Position numbers and translations under genes: made by a program
DNA from: Oasisia sp. SBJ-2009
Taxonomy: Eukaryota > Annelida > Polychaeta > Sabellida > Siboglinidae
Length of the DNA stretch: 64,000 nt
Assembly (NCBI GenBank): GCA_964017155.1
Contig: OZ024864.1
Location: 37,933,230 to 37,997,229, forward strand
Direction: 5' to 3'
Shown: one piece after another, positions 1 to 10,262 of the stretch
How the letters are laid out: each line of letters opens with the position of its first letter
Numbering within the stretch: the stretch's first letter is position 1
The notes under the pieces: generated by a model
Told to the model about the DNA's origin: nothing
The model's database searches: none
Seen by the model: the letters and a program-made list of their open reading frames with translations, nothing else

Positions 1-392
1 AATATCAATATGTAGATGTTTGTTGCTTATAGCAAGGGTACCAGCGCCTAGGTTTTATGTTTGTCATTTAGTATTACATTCTTATGACTACGACATGCAT
101 GTTGAAGATTTACTGCCTACTAGTTCGTGATTGGTTGCTTTATTAAGCTGGAACAATGCTCGCAATTCGAAAGATTCCACCTGCATCATGTTCAAATGTT
201 AAACAAAACCTCAAGTTTCAAAACAAATTGCCAATATTGCTGAGGTGAACAGACTTAGCCGCAATAGCCTTTGATGTTTAACTTTCCCACGTTCTAGACA
301 GTAGACTTCCCGTTACAAATTACTGTTTGGCCAATTCTGGGCAGAGGACCCTTTAGCCAAGCCCAGTGGGAAACTAGCTGATCTTGTTGCAG
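1..392. other. Left flank, presumed CNTRL intron
   Basis: I see no coding exon here. The next exon begins with a split codon (phase 2), so the gene must continue to the left of the window and this is most simply intron. Confidence 0.4.
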
Positions 393-519
393 ATTGTCGG
401 ATATGGAAGCGTCAATTTCCCGAGCAGAGAATGAGCGCAGAGAGAAACTATCTCTAGCACAGGAGAGTGACGACATCTTGTCAACGAAATGACTTGAGCT
501 GACCTTATTAACTCAGCAG
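393..519 (+). CDS. CNTRL: Centriolin exon with an in-frame TGA
   Basis: Acceptor TTGTTGCAG before 393 and strong donor CAG|GTAGGA at 520. One frame gives a coiled-coil peptide starting LSDMEASISRAENERR and ending LELTLLTQQ. It ends on a codon boundary, matching the phase-0 start of the next exon. The other two frames also contain stops. The chosen frame has one TGA at 490-492, one transition from CGA (Arg). Either this allele is broken here, or there is a sequence error, or the exon is skipped. Family assignment rests on the downstream exons, not on this one. Confidence 0.5.
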
Positions 520-1005
520 GTAGGAGTACTTGTGTCACATGACATACCAAATAAGATCAAATGTGACCATGGATAATACTGTTGTCAATTAGGTTGGCCT
601 CAAGTTGGATTCATTGATATGTTAATAATTTCAGCATGTCCGGTTTAAAAAAATCATCTTTATAACAATTGTTTAAAGAATCATTAGATGATAGGTTATC
701 CTGTCATATTAGGGCACATGGGGGCTAGAATATCAGATAATCATTCTACTGCTCTTGTACAATTTTGTGTAATCCACATTGCCTGAATTCACTTAGTTGT
801 ATGAAAGAATACCTGGCTATAGACATTGGCAATTGTGAATGGTCAATCTTTTTGCACTAATTTTAGCATGGCTGAATACTTAGGAAGACCAAGACTGTGC
901 AGATGAATGTTCTGTCAGGAAAGCACAGAGCAGTATTACAAACTGGTTACCACACTATATAAGAACCTACCTTTGCTTTTCACCTGCGCAATAACTAAAA
1001 GTCAG

Positions 1006-1155
1006 GAGGAACTGGAGCAGCTCCACAGAGAGCTGCGGCGGAGCAAGTCGGAGCTCCAGTTGCTCCAGGAATCAACGGAGAAACGGCGGCGACAACTCGA
1101 CTCTCTTGACACGCAGCTTGAGCAGGAAATAGCAAGTCGCAGGCTCGAAATTAAG
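1006..1155 (+). CDS. CNTRL: Centriolin coiled-coil exon, 50 codons
   Basis: Acceptor AAAAGTCAG and donor AAG|GTATGA bound exactly 50 codons, phase 0 to 0. The peptide begins EELEQLHRELRRSKSELQLL and ends ASRRLEIK. Leucines at heptad spacing with alternating Glu/Arg/Lys are typical of a long parallel coiled coil, such as the rod of centriolin. GC content is clearly above the flanking introns. The open frame extends 33 codons upstream to an ATG at 907, but that part has no coiled-coil character and is probably intron. Confidence 0.75.
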
Positions 1156-1299
1156 GTATGACATCTTCTTAGAGGTATTTCATAATTTTATCTCAATTTT
1201 TAATATTAGTACATAATAAAAAGTGTAGACATCTTATATTCTTCTTCTTCAATTAATGGCCACCGGTCAACTTGCTGACCATTATTGGCATTGGTTTTT

Positions 1300-1553
1300 T
1301 TGAGTTGTCCTTCTCTAGAATTAGTGAATCCACTACAGGTTACACATTTATTTACCCCCTGTGTGGGATCTTTTACTTCCCCTGGCATAGACACCAGTTA
1401 GAAGGGACCACCGGCTTTTAGTGTCCCTTCCGAAAGACACAGGCAAATGTGGGGTGAACAAAATTGCCTAAGTTTTTAAACGGCGGTAGGTGGGATTGAA
1501 CCACCGTCCCCTCGATTGACAGTCCGGCGCTCTACCACGCAACCACCGCTCAC
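1300..1553 (-). mobile_element. tRNA-derived SINE, copy 1 (intronic)
   Basis: Read on the minus strand, the 5' head (about 1553-1490) has RNA polymerase III-like boxes: TGGTAGAGCGCCGG (A box) and GGTTCAATCCC (B box). The body continues to about 1300. A second copy with the same head and body lies at 57,280-57,522, also on the minus strand. Two dispersed copies sharing a tRNA-like head are the evidence for a SINE; the family name is unknown to me. Confidence 0.7.
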
Positions 1554-1589
1554 CACTGTTGTGTTGATATCTCCTTCTGTGTTCTTCAG

Positions 1590-1655
1590 GTGGTCGAAGA
1601 CAAACTGACCGATTTGAAGACAAAAAGGAAACTGAAAGAGCAGGATCTTAGCTGG
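1590..1655 (+). CDS. CNTRL: Centriolin small exon, 22 codons
   Basis: Acceptor TTCTTCAG|GTGGTC and donor CTGG|GTGAGT enclose 66 bp, phase 0 to 0. The peptide VVEDKLTDLKTKRKLKEQDL is followed by SW. It is helical and highly charged, and continues the rod. It lies directly downstream of the SINE. Short, but both splice sites are good and the phase fits both neighbours. Confidence 0.65.
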
Positions 1656-2242
1656 GTGAGTGGTCATCTATATATCACTGACCAGTCATTTATGCTAAGT
1701 TTGATGCATTTTATATCAATGTTTGGTTGAAAGCATTAATAGAAAGTAACATTGAAGTGAACATGCTTATGAAGCATGGTACTGATGTCTAGAACAATCC
1801 CATGGTGCAGTGCAAGAAGACGTATTTGCACTTTTTATGGTAACCTCTAATGTTTGAATTGGTTTTTACCATGACTAATGTTAGTGTTAGAAGTAATGTC
1901 AAAATGTTGTTAATAAATGTACGTAAAGTTTGTGAGTTGGTACTGCATTGTTTAATTTGTTTTACATTAAAATAGTCTACAAAATTATGTTATACATGTG
2001 TAGGTAGTCCTGTGTGCATGGCTCTGCATGCATACATGCGTTTATTCTGCAATAAACCATGTTTAAAATTTGGTTTACAGCGTGAACTTTGTATGGTCGG
2101 AATATTAAAACTGAGAATGCTTTCTCAGGTTAACTAAATATATTTCTGCAGGCTATGTATTATAAAAATGTTTATTCTTATATTAAAACTATTTAACGAG
2201 TAGACGAGAAATAGAGAGATTCATTTTAAAATATTGCTCTTG

Positions 2243-2607
2243 TGGAGGAGTAAGTGGAGCAGTAAGTGGAGCAGTAAGTGGAGCAGTAAGTGGAGCAGTA
2301 ACTGGAGAAATAAGTGGAGCAGTAAGTGGAGCAGTAATTGGAGCAGTAAGTGGAGCAGTAACTGGAGAAGTAAGTGGAGCAGTAACTGGAGCAGTAAGTG
2401 GAGCAGTAAGTGGAACAGTAAGTGGAGCAGTAATTGGATCAGTAAGTGGAGCAGTAAGTGGAACAGTAAGTGGAGCAGTAAGTGAAGCAGTAAGTGGAAC
2501 AGTAAGTGGAGCAGTAAGTGAAGCAGTAAGTGGAGCAGTAAGTGGAGCAGTAATTGGAGCAGTAAGTGTAGTAGTAAGTGGAACAGTAAGTGGAGCAGTA
2601 ATTGGAG
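2243..2607. repeat. 12-bp minisatellite in CNTRL intron
   Basis: Tandem units of GGAGCAGTAAGT, with variants AGTAATTGG, AGTAACTGG and GAACAG, about 30 copies. Each canonical unit contains GTAAGT on the sense strand. Long open frames across it on both strands are repeat artefacts. Confidence 0.95.
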
Positions 2608-2674
2608 TATTTCACTGAGAACACACGAGGAAAACAATCACATACAGACCAAACGTTGTTGTGTTTCACGACAG

Positions 2675-2892
2675 GATGACAGCGAGCTGCAGGGTGACAC
2701 GAGCGACGTCCAGGAGTTGACGACAGAACTGGAGCATCTGAAGCGACAAGTGGAGCAGGCTAGAGCCAAGTTGGTGGAGCTTGAAGCCGAGAGGACGACA
2801 GCTGAGACGGCTGTTGCGAAACTGAAGCGAGAGAAGGTTCAGCTGGATGAGACCCACCGAGGTCTGCACAGTCAGGTCCACCAACTGAAAAG
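2675..2892 (+). CDS. CNTRL: Centriolin long coiled-coil exon
   Basis: Acceptor TTTCACGACAG and donor AAAAG|GTGATG enclose 218 bp (72 codons plus 2 bases; phase 0 in, phase 2 out). The peptide starts DDSELQGDTSDVQELTTELE and contains HLKRQVEQARAKLVELEAER. Strict heptads run almost its whole length. The split AG|A codon is completed by the next exon. Composition is GC-rich compared with the intron minisatellites on either side. Confidence 0.8.
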
Positions 2893-3154
2893 GTGATGTC
2901 TTGTGACTTCAGCAGGGCCCGTACGGGGCCTTGAAAGTCTTGAAAAGGCTGGAATTTGATTGGACCAAATTCAAGGCCTTGAAATCGTTGAATTTTATAA
3001 AGTAGTCTTGAAAAGTCTTGAATTTAATTGTGGTCAATAAATAATTTCTTTGACTCAATTGTCATGACAAACTAACAGATGTAGGCCAGTGGCAGTCGGG
3101 CGGAAGGGAAAGCCAACGCACAAAAATAACTCGCTGTTCTTAGTCGAGTAAGGT

Positions 3155-3766
3155 GAGGCGAGGGTGATCTCCCTGGCATGCGATGGTGATCTCCCCGGCA
3201 TGCGAGGGTGATCTCCCCGGCATGCGAGGGTGATCTGCCCGGCATGCGAGGGTGATCTCCCCGGCATGCGAGGGTGATCTCCCCGGCATGCGAGGGTGAT
3301 CTCCCCGGCATGCGAGGGTGATCTCACCGACATGCGAGGGTGATCTCCCCGGCATGCGAGGGTGATCTCCCCGGTATGCGAGGCTGATCTCCACGGTATG
3401 CGAGGCTGATCACCCCGGCATGTGAGGCAGATCTCCCCGGCATGCGAGGCTGATCTCCCCGGCATGCGAGGCTGATCTCCCCGGCATGCAAGGGTGATCT
3501 CCCTAGCATGCGAAGGTGATCTCCCTGGTATGCGAGTGTGATCTCCCCAACATGCGAGGGTGATCTCCCCGGCATGTGAAGCTGATCTCCCTGGCATGCG
3601 AGGGTGATCTCCCCGGCATGCGAGGCTGATCTCCCCGGCATGCAAGGGTGATCTCCCCGGCATGTGAGGCTGATCTCCCCGGCATGCGAGGCTGATCTCC
3701 CCGGCATGCGAGGGTGATCTCCCCGGCATGCGAGGGTGATCTCCCCGGCATGCGAGGGTGATCTCA
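3155..3766. repeat. 22-bp minisatellite in CNTRL intron
   Basis: About 27 tandem copies of GATCTCCCCGGCATGCGAGGGT, with point variants such as CATGTGAGGC and CCACGGTATGCG. Each unit contains the palindrome GCATGC. Overlapping minus-strand open frames up to 242 codons are artefacts of the repeat. Confidence 0.95.
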
Positions 3767-3874
3767 GTCATATTAACACTCACTGTGAAACTTCAAATTG
3801 AGATGATTCACTCAACTTGAACATACTGATCAATTTTAACCACATCTCTTAACCCTTGTCTTCTGTGGTTGCAG

Positions 3875-4032
3875 AACGGAGCAGCAGATTGAGGTGAGAG
3901 TGAAGAGCAGAAGGTTAAAGCTGGAGTGTCTGGACGGAGAGCTGCGGCAGATTGAGGCTGCCCTGGATGAGGGGAGGGACAGGAAGGGGGCTGTGGATAG
4001 GGACCTGACCACACTCAGGGCCAGTGTACATG
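3875..4032 (+). CDS. CNTRL: Centriolin coiled-coil exon
   Basis: Acceptor GTGGTTGCAG and donor CATG|GTGAGA give 158 bp (phase 2 in, phase 1 out). After completing the split Arg codon the peptide reads TEQQIEVRVKSRRLKLECLD, then GELRQIEAALDEGRDRKGAV and DRDLTTLRASVH. It continues the rod and splices in frame to 5410. The first 38 bases of the downstream intron are the founding unit of the array at 4551-5190. Confidence 0.8.
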
Positions 4033-4109
4033 GTGAGACACCTTCACTGATATTGTAACACTAAATGTATGTGCATTGCTTAAGAATTTATTTTTAATGT
4101 CATACACGT

Positions 4110-4136
4110 TTTAATCAGTGTTTATGTTTTAGATTA

Positions 4137-4210
<74 letters not shown>

Positions 4211-4550
4211 CTAAACCTATATATCTAAATCTATATATATATAAATCTATATATATAAATTTACATACAGAGTTTTAGTAAAGGTTTTAATTTCAGATTA
4301 ATTTATATAATTTACATACCAAGTTTTAGTACTATACATCTTAAAAACAGTGTATAATTTATTTTTAATTTATTTATATAATTTACATACAAAGGTTTAC
4401 TAGTGCATCTTAAAACCAAAAAGTAATATGATTTATATTAATTTATATAATTTATATTACTATTTATTAATATACATTTAGTATATCTCTTGTGCAGTGC
4501 ATCGATCCGCCTTGCGGGAATTAGCGCTATATAAAAAACTATAATTATTT
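4110..4550 (+). mobile_element. AT-rich dispersed repeat, inverted match at 23,985-24,350
   Basis: After a (TA)n tract the sequence ends TTGCGGGAATTAGCGCTATATA. The reverse complement of 23,985-24,350 shows the same order of blocks: TA-rich tract, several ATAATTTACATACA blocks, then the conserved end. The copy here separates the first unit of the 38-bp array (4033-4070) from the rest, which suggests insertion. Class unknown; a MITE or SINE is possible. Confidence 0.55.
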
Positions 4551-5190
4551 TGTGAGATACCTTCACTGATATTGTAAAACTAAATGTATGTGAGATATCT
4601 TCACTGATATTGTGAAACTAAATGTATGTGATATATATTCTCCGATATCGTAAAACTAAATGTATGTGAGATATCTTCACTGATATTGTAAAACTAAATA
4701 TATGTGAGATACCTTCACTGATATTGTATAATTAAATGTATGTGAGATATCTTCACTGATATTGTAAAACTAAATGTATGTGAGATATCTTCACTGATAT
4801 TGTAAAACTAAATGTATGTGAGATATCTTCACTGATATTGTGAAACTAAATGTATGTGATATATATTCTCCGATATCGTAAAACTAAATGTATGTGAGAT
4901 ATCTTCACTGATATTGTAAAACTAAATGTATGTGAGATACCTTCACTGATATTGTATAATTAATTGTATGTGAGATACCTTCACTGATATTGTAAAACTA
5001 AATGTATGTGAGATATCTTCACTGATATCGTGAAACACTTGGAGATGAGATATGTTCACTGATATTGTAAAACAAATTGGAGGTGAGATATCTTCACTGA
5101 TAGTGTAAAACAAAGTGCATGTGAGATATTGTCACTAAAACTAAGTGTAGGTGACATATATTGTCACTGATATTGTAAAAATAATTAAGT
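4551..5190. repeat. 38-bp array copied from the intron's own 5' splice site
   Basis: About 16 units of roughly 38 bp, of the form TGTGAGATATCTTCACTGAT followed by ATTGTAAAACTAAATGTA. The same sequence starts the intron itself at 4032-4070 (G|GTGAGACACCTTCACTGATA and on), so the array looks like amplification of the donor region. Later units decay and vary in length. Confidence 0.85.
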
Positions 5191-5409
5191 GAGATCCATC
5201 ATTATTATTGAATATTAGTAGCTATGCACTGTATTATTTTTATATTGTAATCTGCAAATTGGTGCATAATATACATACAGTGTATTATTTTATATATTTT
5301 GCTACAGATGTGATTGTTATTATAGACATGTCACTTTGACAGTTTGTAACATATTTCAGCCCGAATATTTCCAAACAGACTCGTGAGTTTTTGTGGCGAA
5401 ACATTTCAG

Positions 5410-5483
5410 AGCACACTGGTGAGCTGGAGGAGCTCCACTCTAGTCTACAGGCAGCTGAGAGCCAAGTGGAGCTACTGGAGCAG
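5410..5483 (+). CDS. CNTRL: Centriolin exon, 25 codons
   Basis: Acceptor AACATTTCAG and a consensus donor CAG|GTAAGT enclose 74 bp (phase 1 in, phase 0 out). With the split Glu codon the peptide is EHTGELEELHSSLQAAESQV followed by ELLEQ. Upstream in-frame sequence back to 5285 is open in part but is AT-rich and not coiled-coil, so the acceptor next to the heptads was chosen. Confidence 0.75.
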
Positions 5484-6305
5484 GTAAGTCGACTCCAGCA
5501 ATGAGATGCTCTTGACACATCATAAGATATTGACAGCAACTAATTCGTCTTTGCACCAATTCAGCTGTGTTCGTCTCAACTCTAACAATGTTACTAAATC
5601 TATCTTAGCAATGTCTCGTCAGTTCATTTTCATTAGCTTAATTAATTGTTCTACCAGAAAATATTTTAATTGACTGTCAAAAGTGGATTTTTTGCATTAA
5701 AACACAATACAATTATGCATACGTTTCTGTGCTGGTGTTGATGACTATTAAAAAAAATTAAAAAAATGGGTTGAAGGCGAAATTTTGGCAAACTATTGGC
5801 CTTTAGCTACTTACCAGATGTAAGGAGGAAAAGAAGTTGTCTGACCATACAAAAAACAAACCTGCACGTTTTTATCAATTTGTTTCATCACTAATATTTG
5901 TTACTAATAACAATTATTATGTCTAATCACTAATATATGTTTAACTACTAATGCATACTATACATTTAGTACTAATGTCACTCATAACTAATACAAACTT
6001 TTTTCTGGGAATACTTCATTTCTGATTCCTAACTTTAACTTTTTGTTACAACATTTATTTTGTGTCATTACAAAAAAAAATGTTGTCTTGCATGATAAAC
6101 ATTTGAAACTATCGTACAGATATTTCTGTAAAATATACGTTTTTATAATGCCAAAATTGTTGGCAAAATATACAGCAGAATGTCTCATAGCTGCACGTTT
6201 CTGGTGCCCTTTTTTCATGGATCTGGTTGCTAGGTCATGTGGTTGGTTTAGATAATGATGTTGATTCAGTCATTAATTTTTGTGACGCGAACCAACTTCT
6301 TTCAG

Positions 6306-6407
6306 ATGTTAACGACAGTTAACTCCAGCTTTTGTCAAGTATCCAGAGAACTTGCTGCGAAAGAGTGTGAATTGCGTTATGCTACTGACAATGTTGAACG
6401 TGCGAAG
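6306..6407 (+). CDS. CNTRL: Centriolin exon, 34 codons
   Basis: Acceptor CTTCTTTCAG and donor AAG|GTAGCT enclose 102 bp, phase 0 to 0. Peptide MLTTVNSSFCQVSRELAAKE then CELRYATDNVERAK. It is less strictly heptad than its neighbours but alpha-helical. Both phases agree with the flanking exons. Confidence 0.65.
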
Positions 6408-7407
6408 GTAGCTTGTCCGTACTAATCCTGTGCATGCCTGCCGTGTCATTTACCACAATCTTTGGCACCCCCTAGTGGCGATAGTAATTCACATTGTCTC
6501 CAATCATTAATCATTTTCAAAGCAGATATTTGTGTTTGTTTTCATCGAGTGTAACAAGGAAGCACATAAGAGCATGGATACATGCCATAATTAAAGATCC
6601 CTCTTAAATTTCATCTTTAAACCTATTGCATTTCAGATTAATGGTGAGCTGGGTAATTTGATCAACTAAGTCATTTGACTTTGGTGAAACAATTGGACAA
6701 ACACCTATTTTTAACTGGGTACAGTCATGTATTGGCGAACAATGGTAAAAGTGGAGTGGCTCTATATATATGTAACAGCATAAAAATATCAACACGCAAG
6801 CTATTTGGCCTAACAACAAAGTTTGTTCACTTTGTTCAATGATTTTAGCACTGCTTTGAAACTGGTCTTGTGATTCCATTGTCAACGAACATAGAATTTA
6901 TGTTTTAAAAATGATCTGTGGCGATGATCCCTCCTGCCTTGAATGCACCTTGAATGCCGTCTTTCACAACCTGTTTCTGTCTTCACAAGCTGCAGCATAC
7001 TTCAGTACGTCTTAGTTGACACATTTAGATGTACACTTTCTTTATAACACATCAACATTGTTTACCAAATTATTATATTTAAATACACATTGAATTAACT
7101 TCATGTGTACTTGTTTCTGTTCAGCTTATATGTTGTTAATCGCTTTATTCATCCACATTCGTTAGATTTTAATACACACGTATTCCTTGTGCTACCAACA
7201 CACGCTGATATCATAGCTTTATGCAGAGACTCGTTCACCCGTCATTTGGATGGGTAAAACCTGTTGTGGACGGGTAGAAATATGGGTGGACTGGTGGTCG
7301 ACGGGTAACAGAATGAAGTAAAGAGCAAAAAAGGTGTCAGTCGTGGCTTGAAAATAGGTGCCACTTGTCTGTTTTTAGTTTTTTTCAGGTCGTAAAGTAA
7401 ATCTCAA

Positions 7408-7409
7408 CT

Positions 7410-7449
<40 letters not shown>

Positions 7450-7616
7450 TGAGTGAGTGAGTGTGTGTGTGTGTGGTATGGGTGTGTGTGAGTGAGTGAG
7501 TGAGTGAGTGAGTGAGTGAGTGAGTGAGTGAGTGAGTGAGTGAGAGTGAGTGAGTGAGTGAGTGAGTGAGTGAGTGAGTGAGTGTGTGTGTGTGTGTGAG
7601 TGAGTGTGTGAGTGAG

Positions 7617-7648
<32 letters not shown>

Positions 7649-7655
7649 TGTGTGT
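7408..7655. repeat. (GT)n / (GTGA)n / (GTGC)n compound microsatellite
   Basis: Sense-strand blocks in order: GT, GTGAGTGAGT runs, GT, a long GTGA run, GT, then GTGC. The GTGA runs supply many overlapping GTGAGT hexamers, the classic 5' splice-site core. Open frames on the minus strand are repeat artefacts. Confidence 0.95.
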
Positions 7656-7989
7656 GCAGATGTTCCTCAAGTGTCCTCACTGACCTGTCCAGTCTGATGA
7701 ATCAGTTGGAAAGATTCACTCATGACGAGGTTTTAAATTAGATTGTGCAATTCTAATTACTCGTTGAAGTGCCAAGAGTGAACTTTGAACCTGTCTGTCT
7801 TCTCCTGGCCCTGGCTCCTGTCTGTCTAGTGGCGTGGACACTGGTCCTCACTCCTCTCTCTGTGTCCCCCTGGTGGCTAGGGAAACCACTCACTCATATC
7901 CCACGCTTGTACAAAGGCAGGTGGTGATTAGAGCCTGCAAACACGTGTTATCACTGCAGTGGGTAGTTTACGTAATTGATGCCATGCAC

Positions 7990-8113
7990 ATACACACATG
8001 TGTGCATGCATGCATGCATGCATGCATACACAGGCACACACTCATGCACACATACACACATACACGCACACACACCACATGCACACACCATAGACACACA
8101 CACACACACCATA

Positions 8114-8187
<74 letters not shown>
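7990..8187. repeat. (ATGC)n and (CA)n microsatellite
   Basis: ATGC repeats (about 8003-8027), imperfect CACA/CATA blocks, then a long (CA)n run in the CNTRL intron. Confidence 0.95.
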
Positions 8188-8188
<1 letters not shown>

Positions 8189-8328
8189 ATGATAATTATG
8201 TATTCTATAATTTATATGTGATTTTGCTCTATTTGCTTGCTTTTATTGGGGCTATTATTTTAATATAGTAATACTGTGTGGAGTGTTACCACATGTCACA
8301 TGACCTGTGCATCACTGGTGTGTTTCAG

Positions 8329-8398
8329 ATGGAGGCAGAGAGACAACAGAAGACTCAGGAAAACTTTGTTGGACTCGACGAGAAAGTCCAGAATCTTG
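8329..8398 (+). CDS. CNTRL: Centriolin small exon
   Basis: Acceptor GTGTTTCAG and donor CTTG|GTGGGT enclose 70 bp (phase 0 in, phase 1 out). Peptide MEAERQQKTQENFVGLDEKV then QNL. Gln/Glu-rich helix. The split G plus CG of the next exon gives Ala. Confidence 0.7.
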
Positions 8399-8773
8399 GT
8401 GGGTTAACACAAGGCGCGGGTTCAATTCAATTCACTTGTTTATTTATTAACTTCAGTAATGCAATTAATTTAATTTAAGTCATTAACTTTATACAACAGT
8501 TTAATGTGATTACATTTAAATTCATAATCAACTCTCGGTTAGGTGCATATCTAAAATTTATTATTTATGAATATCAGACATTCTGCGTTTATGATATCGA
8601 GGTGTTTCCTCTTTTTTCAGTTAGACTCCAGTCACTAGACCATGTCATTGTTAATGGGAGGGAAGTGCGGGGGGGGGGGGCAATGAGATTGACTGGTTGT
8701 TCATCCATTTATCGTCACTTTGGGTTATTTACTGACAGTCTTGTAAAGACGTGTTTGTCTGTTGTGTTCTCAG

Positions 8774-8865
8774 CGCGAGAGATTGCCAAGAGGGATGCTG
8801 AGAAGGATGAATTAATGACAGCCTTGTCAAGGTCATGCGAGGAACTCACCAGTTTACAAACACAG
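8774..8865 (+). CDS. CNTRL: Last unique centriolin exon before the duplicated block
   Basis: Acceptor GTGTTCTCAG and donor ACACAG|GTTTCC enclose 92 bp (phase 1 in, phase 0 out). The peptide includes REIAKRDAEKDELMTALSRS and CEELTSLQTQ. All later introns are phase 0, so this exon can join copy A or copy B exon 1 in frame. The donor is weak (GTTTCC) and is repeated downstream in the array at 8866-9066. Confidence 0.75.
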
Positions 8866-9066
8866 GTTTCCATGATAATGAAACATTGGCTGCTTAGTAA
8901 CCACATACATTAGTTCAGGTATCCATGGTAACGAAATGTTGACTGCTTAGTAACCATAGACATTAGTTCAGGTCTCCATGCGTTGACTGCTTGGTAACCA
9001 AATACATTAGTTTAGGTCTCCATGGTAACAAAACGTTGACTGCTTAGTAACCAAATACACATTCAG
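8866..9066. repeat. 54-bp array copied from the 5' splice-site region
   Basis: Four units, each beginning CAG|GT(T/A/C)TCCATG and containing TGACTGCTTAGTAACCA. The first unit starts at the real donor (8866) and the following units recreate TTCAG|GT junctions. Copy B of the segmental duplication begins inside a unit of this array (about 27,675), so the array marks the 5' breakpoint. Confidence 0.85.
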
Positions 9067-9499
9067 CTGAAAGCTGACAGTAAGAGTCAGAGTAACTTTA
9101 TTTCACAATGTAACATGGAAGCTGTTTCTAATGCATTAGGAAAGCGTACTAATGCGAATATGTCCTAGACTTAGCTACAATGTGATATACACTTATTATG
9201 GGCAACTATACAACTCAAGAATACAATTTTACTAAAATAAAAAGCAACACTGAGGACAATTTTGGGTGTATATTTTGTTTGACAGGAATATCTTAAATTA
9301 CATTTTATTTGTGGAACAAATTGTTCAAGGATCCAACATTTGGTTGTTTTGTAAGAAATTAACTTACTTTTGAAACAAGGATGTGAAACACAACATTTTG
9401 ATCAATCAGCTTCACACAGTATGTGCCAAAGTAATTTTAATTTATTAAGAAAACTACATTTGCTAACACAGAATTTACCATGGGTTAAGAAACCCTGTG

Positions 9500-9874
9500 C
9501 GTGATGCCATGATACTCATGATGTTGGTGTCACATAACGCCATGATACTTATGGTGTCAGTGTCACATGACACCATGATATTCATGACATTAGTGTTACC
9601 TGACGCCATGATACTCATGGCGTCAGTGTCACATGATGCCATGATACTCATGTCATCAGTGTCACATGACACCATGATACTCATGTAATCAGTGTCACAT
9701 GACGCCATGATACTCATGGCATCAGTGTCACATGACGCATTGATACTCATGGCATCATGATGCCATGGTACTCATGACATCAGTGTCACATGACGCCATG
9801 ATACTCATGACATCAGTATCACATGACACCATGATACTCATGGCATCATGATACTCATGGTGTCGGTGTCACAC
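9500..9874. repeat. 33-bp minisatellite
   Basis: Units resemble GCCATGATACTCATGGCGTC then AGTGTCACATGAC. Copy B has a related but shorter-period version at 27,868-28,231 (CATGATACTCATGGCATCAT then GACGT), so the array has turned over since duplication. Confidence 0.9.
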
Positions 9875-9929
9875 TGGTCCTGCCAGTCTGCCCCTGCTGT
9901 CTGTGTAACACGTAATGTTGTGTGTCCAG

Positions 9930-10013
9930 GAGTCGTCTGACAGGGCTCTGAGGATACAGCAACTGGAGGATGAAGTGACAAGTCTCAGACACAACCTGGA
10001 GGACAGAGACCAG
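9930..10013 (+). CDS. CNTRL: Centriolin exon A1 (duplicated block, copy A)
   Basis: Acceptor TGTGTCCAG and donor GACCAG|GTGAGA enclose 28 codons, phase 0 to 0. Peptide ESSDRALRIQQLEDEVTSLR then HNLEDRDQ. Copy B1 (28,295-28,378) differs by Asp to Glu at the fourth residue. Open and apparently undamaged. The last nine exonic bases recur with the donor in the following array. Confidence 0.8.
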
Positions 10014-10262
10014 GTGAGACTGACACTGGGACAGAGCCATGTCTTCTAAACACGTTTGTAGATAGTGTAGTATAGAGACCAGGTGAGACTGAGACTGAGA
10101 CATGTCTTCTAAACACATTTGTAGATAGTGTAGTATAGAGACCAGGTGCGACTGACACTGAGACATGTCTTCTAAACACGTTTGTAGATAGTGTAGTATA
10201 GAGACCAGGTGAGACTGAGACATGTCTTCTAAACACGTTTGTAGATAGTGTAGTATAGAGAC
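10014..10262. repeat. Tandem array of splice donors after exon A1
   Basis: Units of 63-69 bp each end AGAGACCAG|GTGAGACTG (one reads GTGCGACTG), copying the end of exon A1 and its donor. Donor-like junctions fall after 10,013, 10,082, 10,145 and 10,208. The spacings (69, 63, 63) are multiples of three, but the exon frame meets TAA within the first unit (GTC TTC TAA), so use of a downstream donor would truncate the protein. Confidence 0.9.

Noticed and set aside
3155..3766. CRISPR-like array
   Set aside because: Units are contiguous tandem copies with no unique spacers, inside an animal gene intron.
3055..3783. 242-codon minus-strand frame rich in PGRSPSHAGE
   Set aside because: It is the 22-bp minisatellite in a CNTRL intron.
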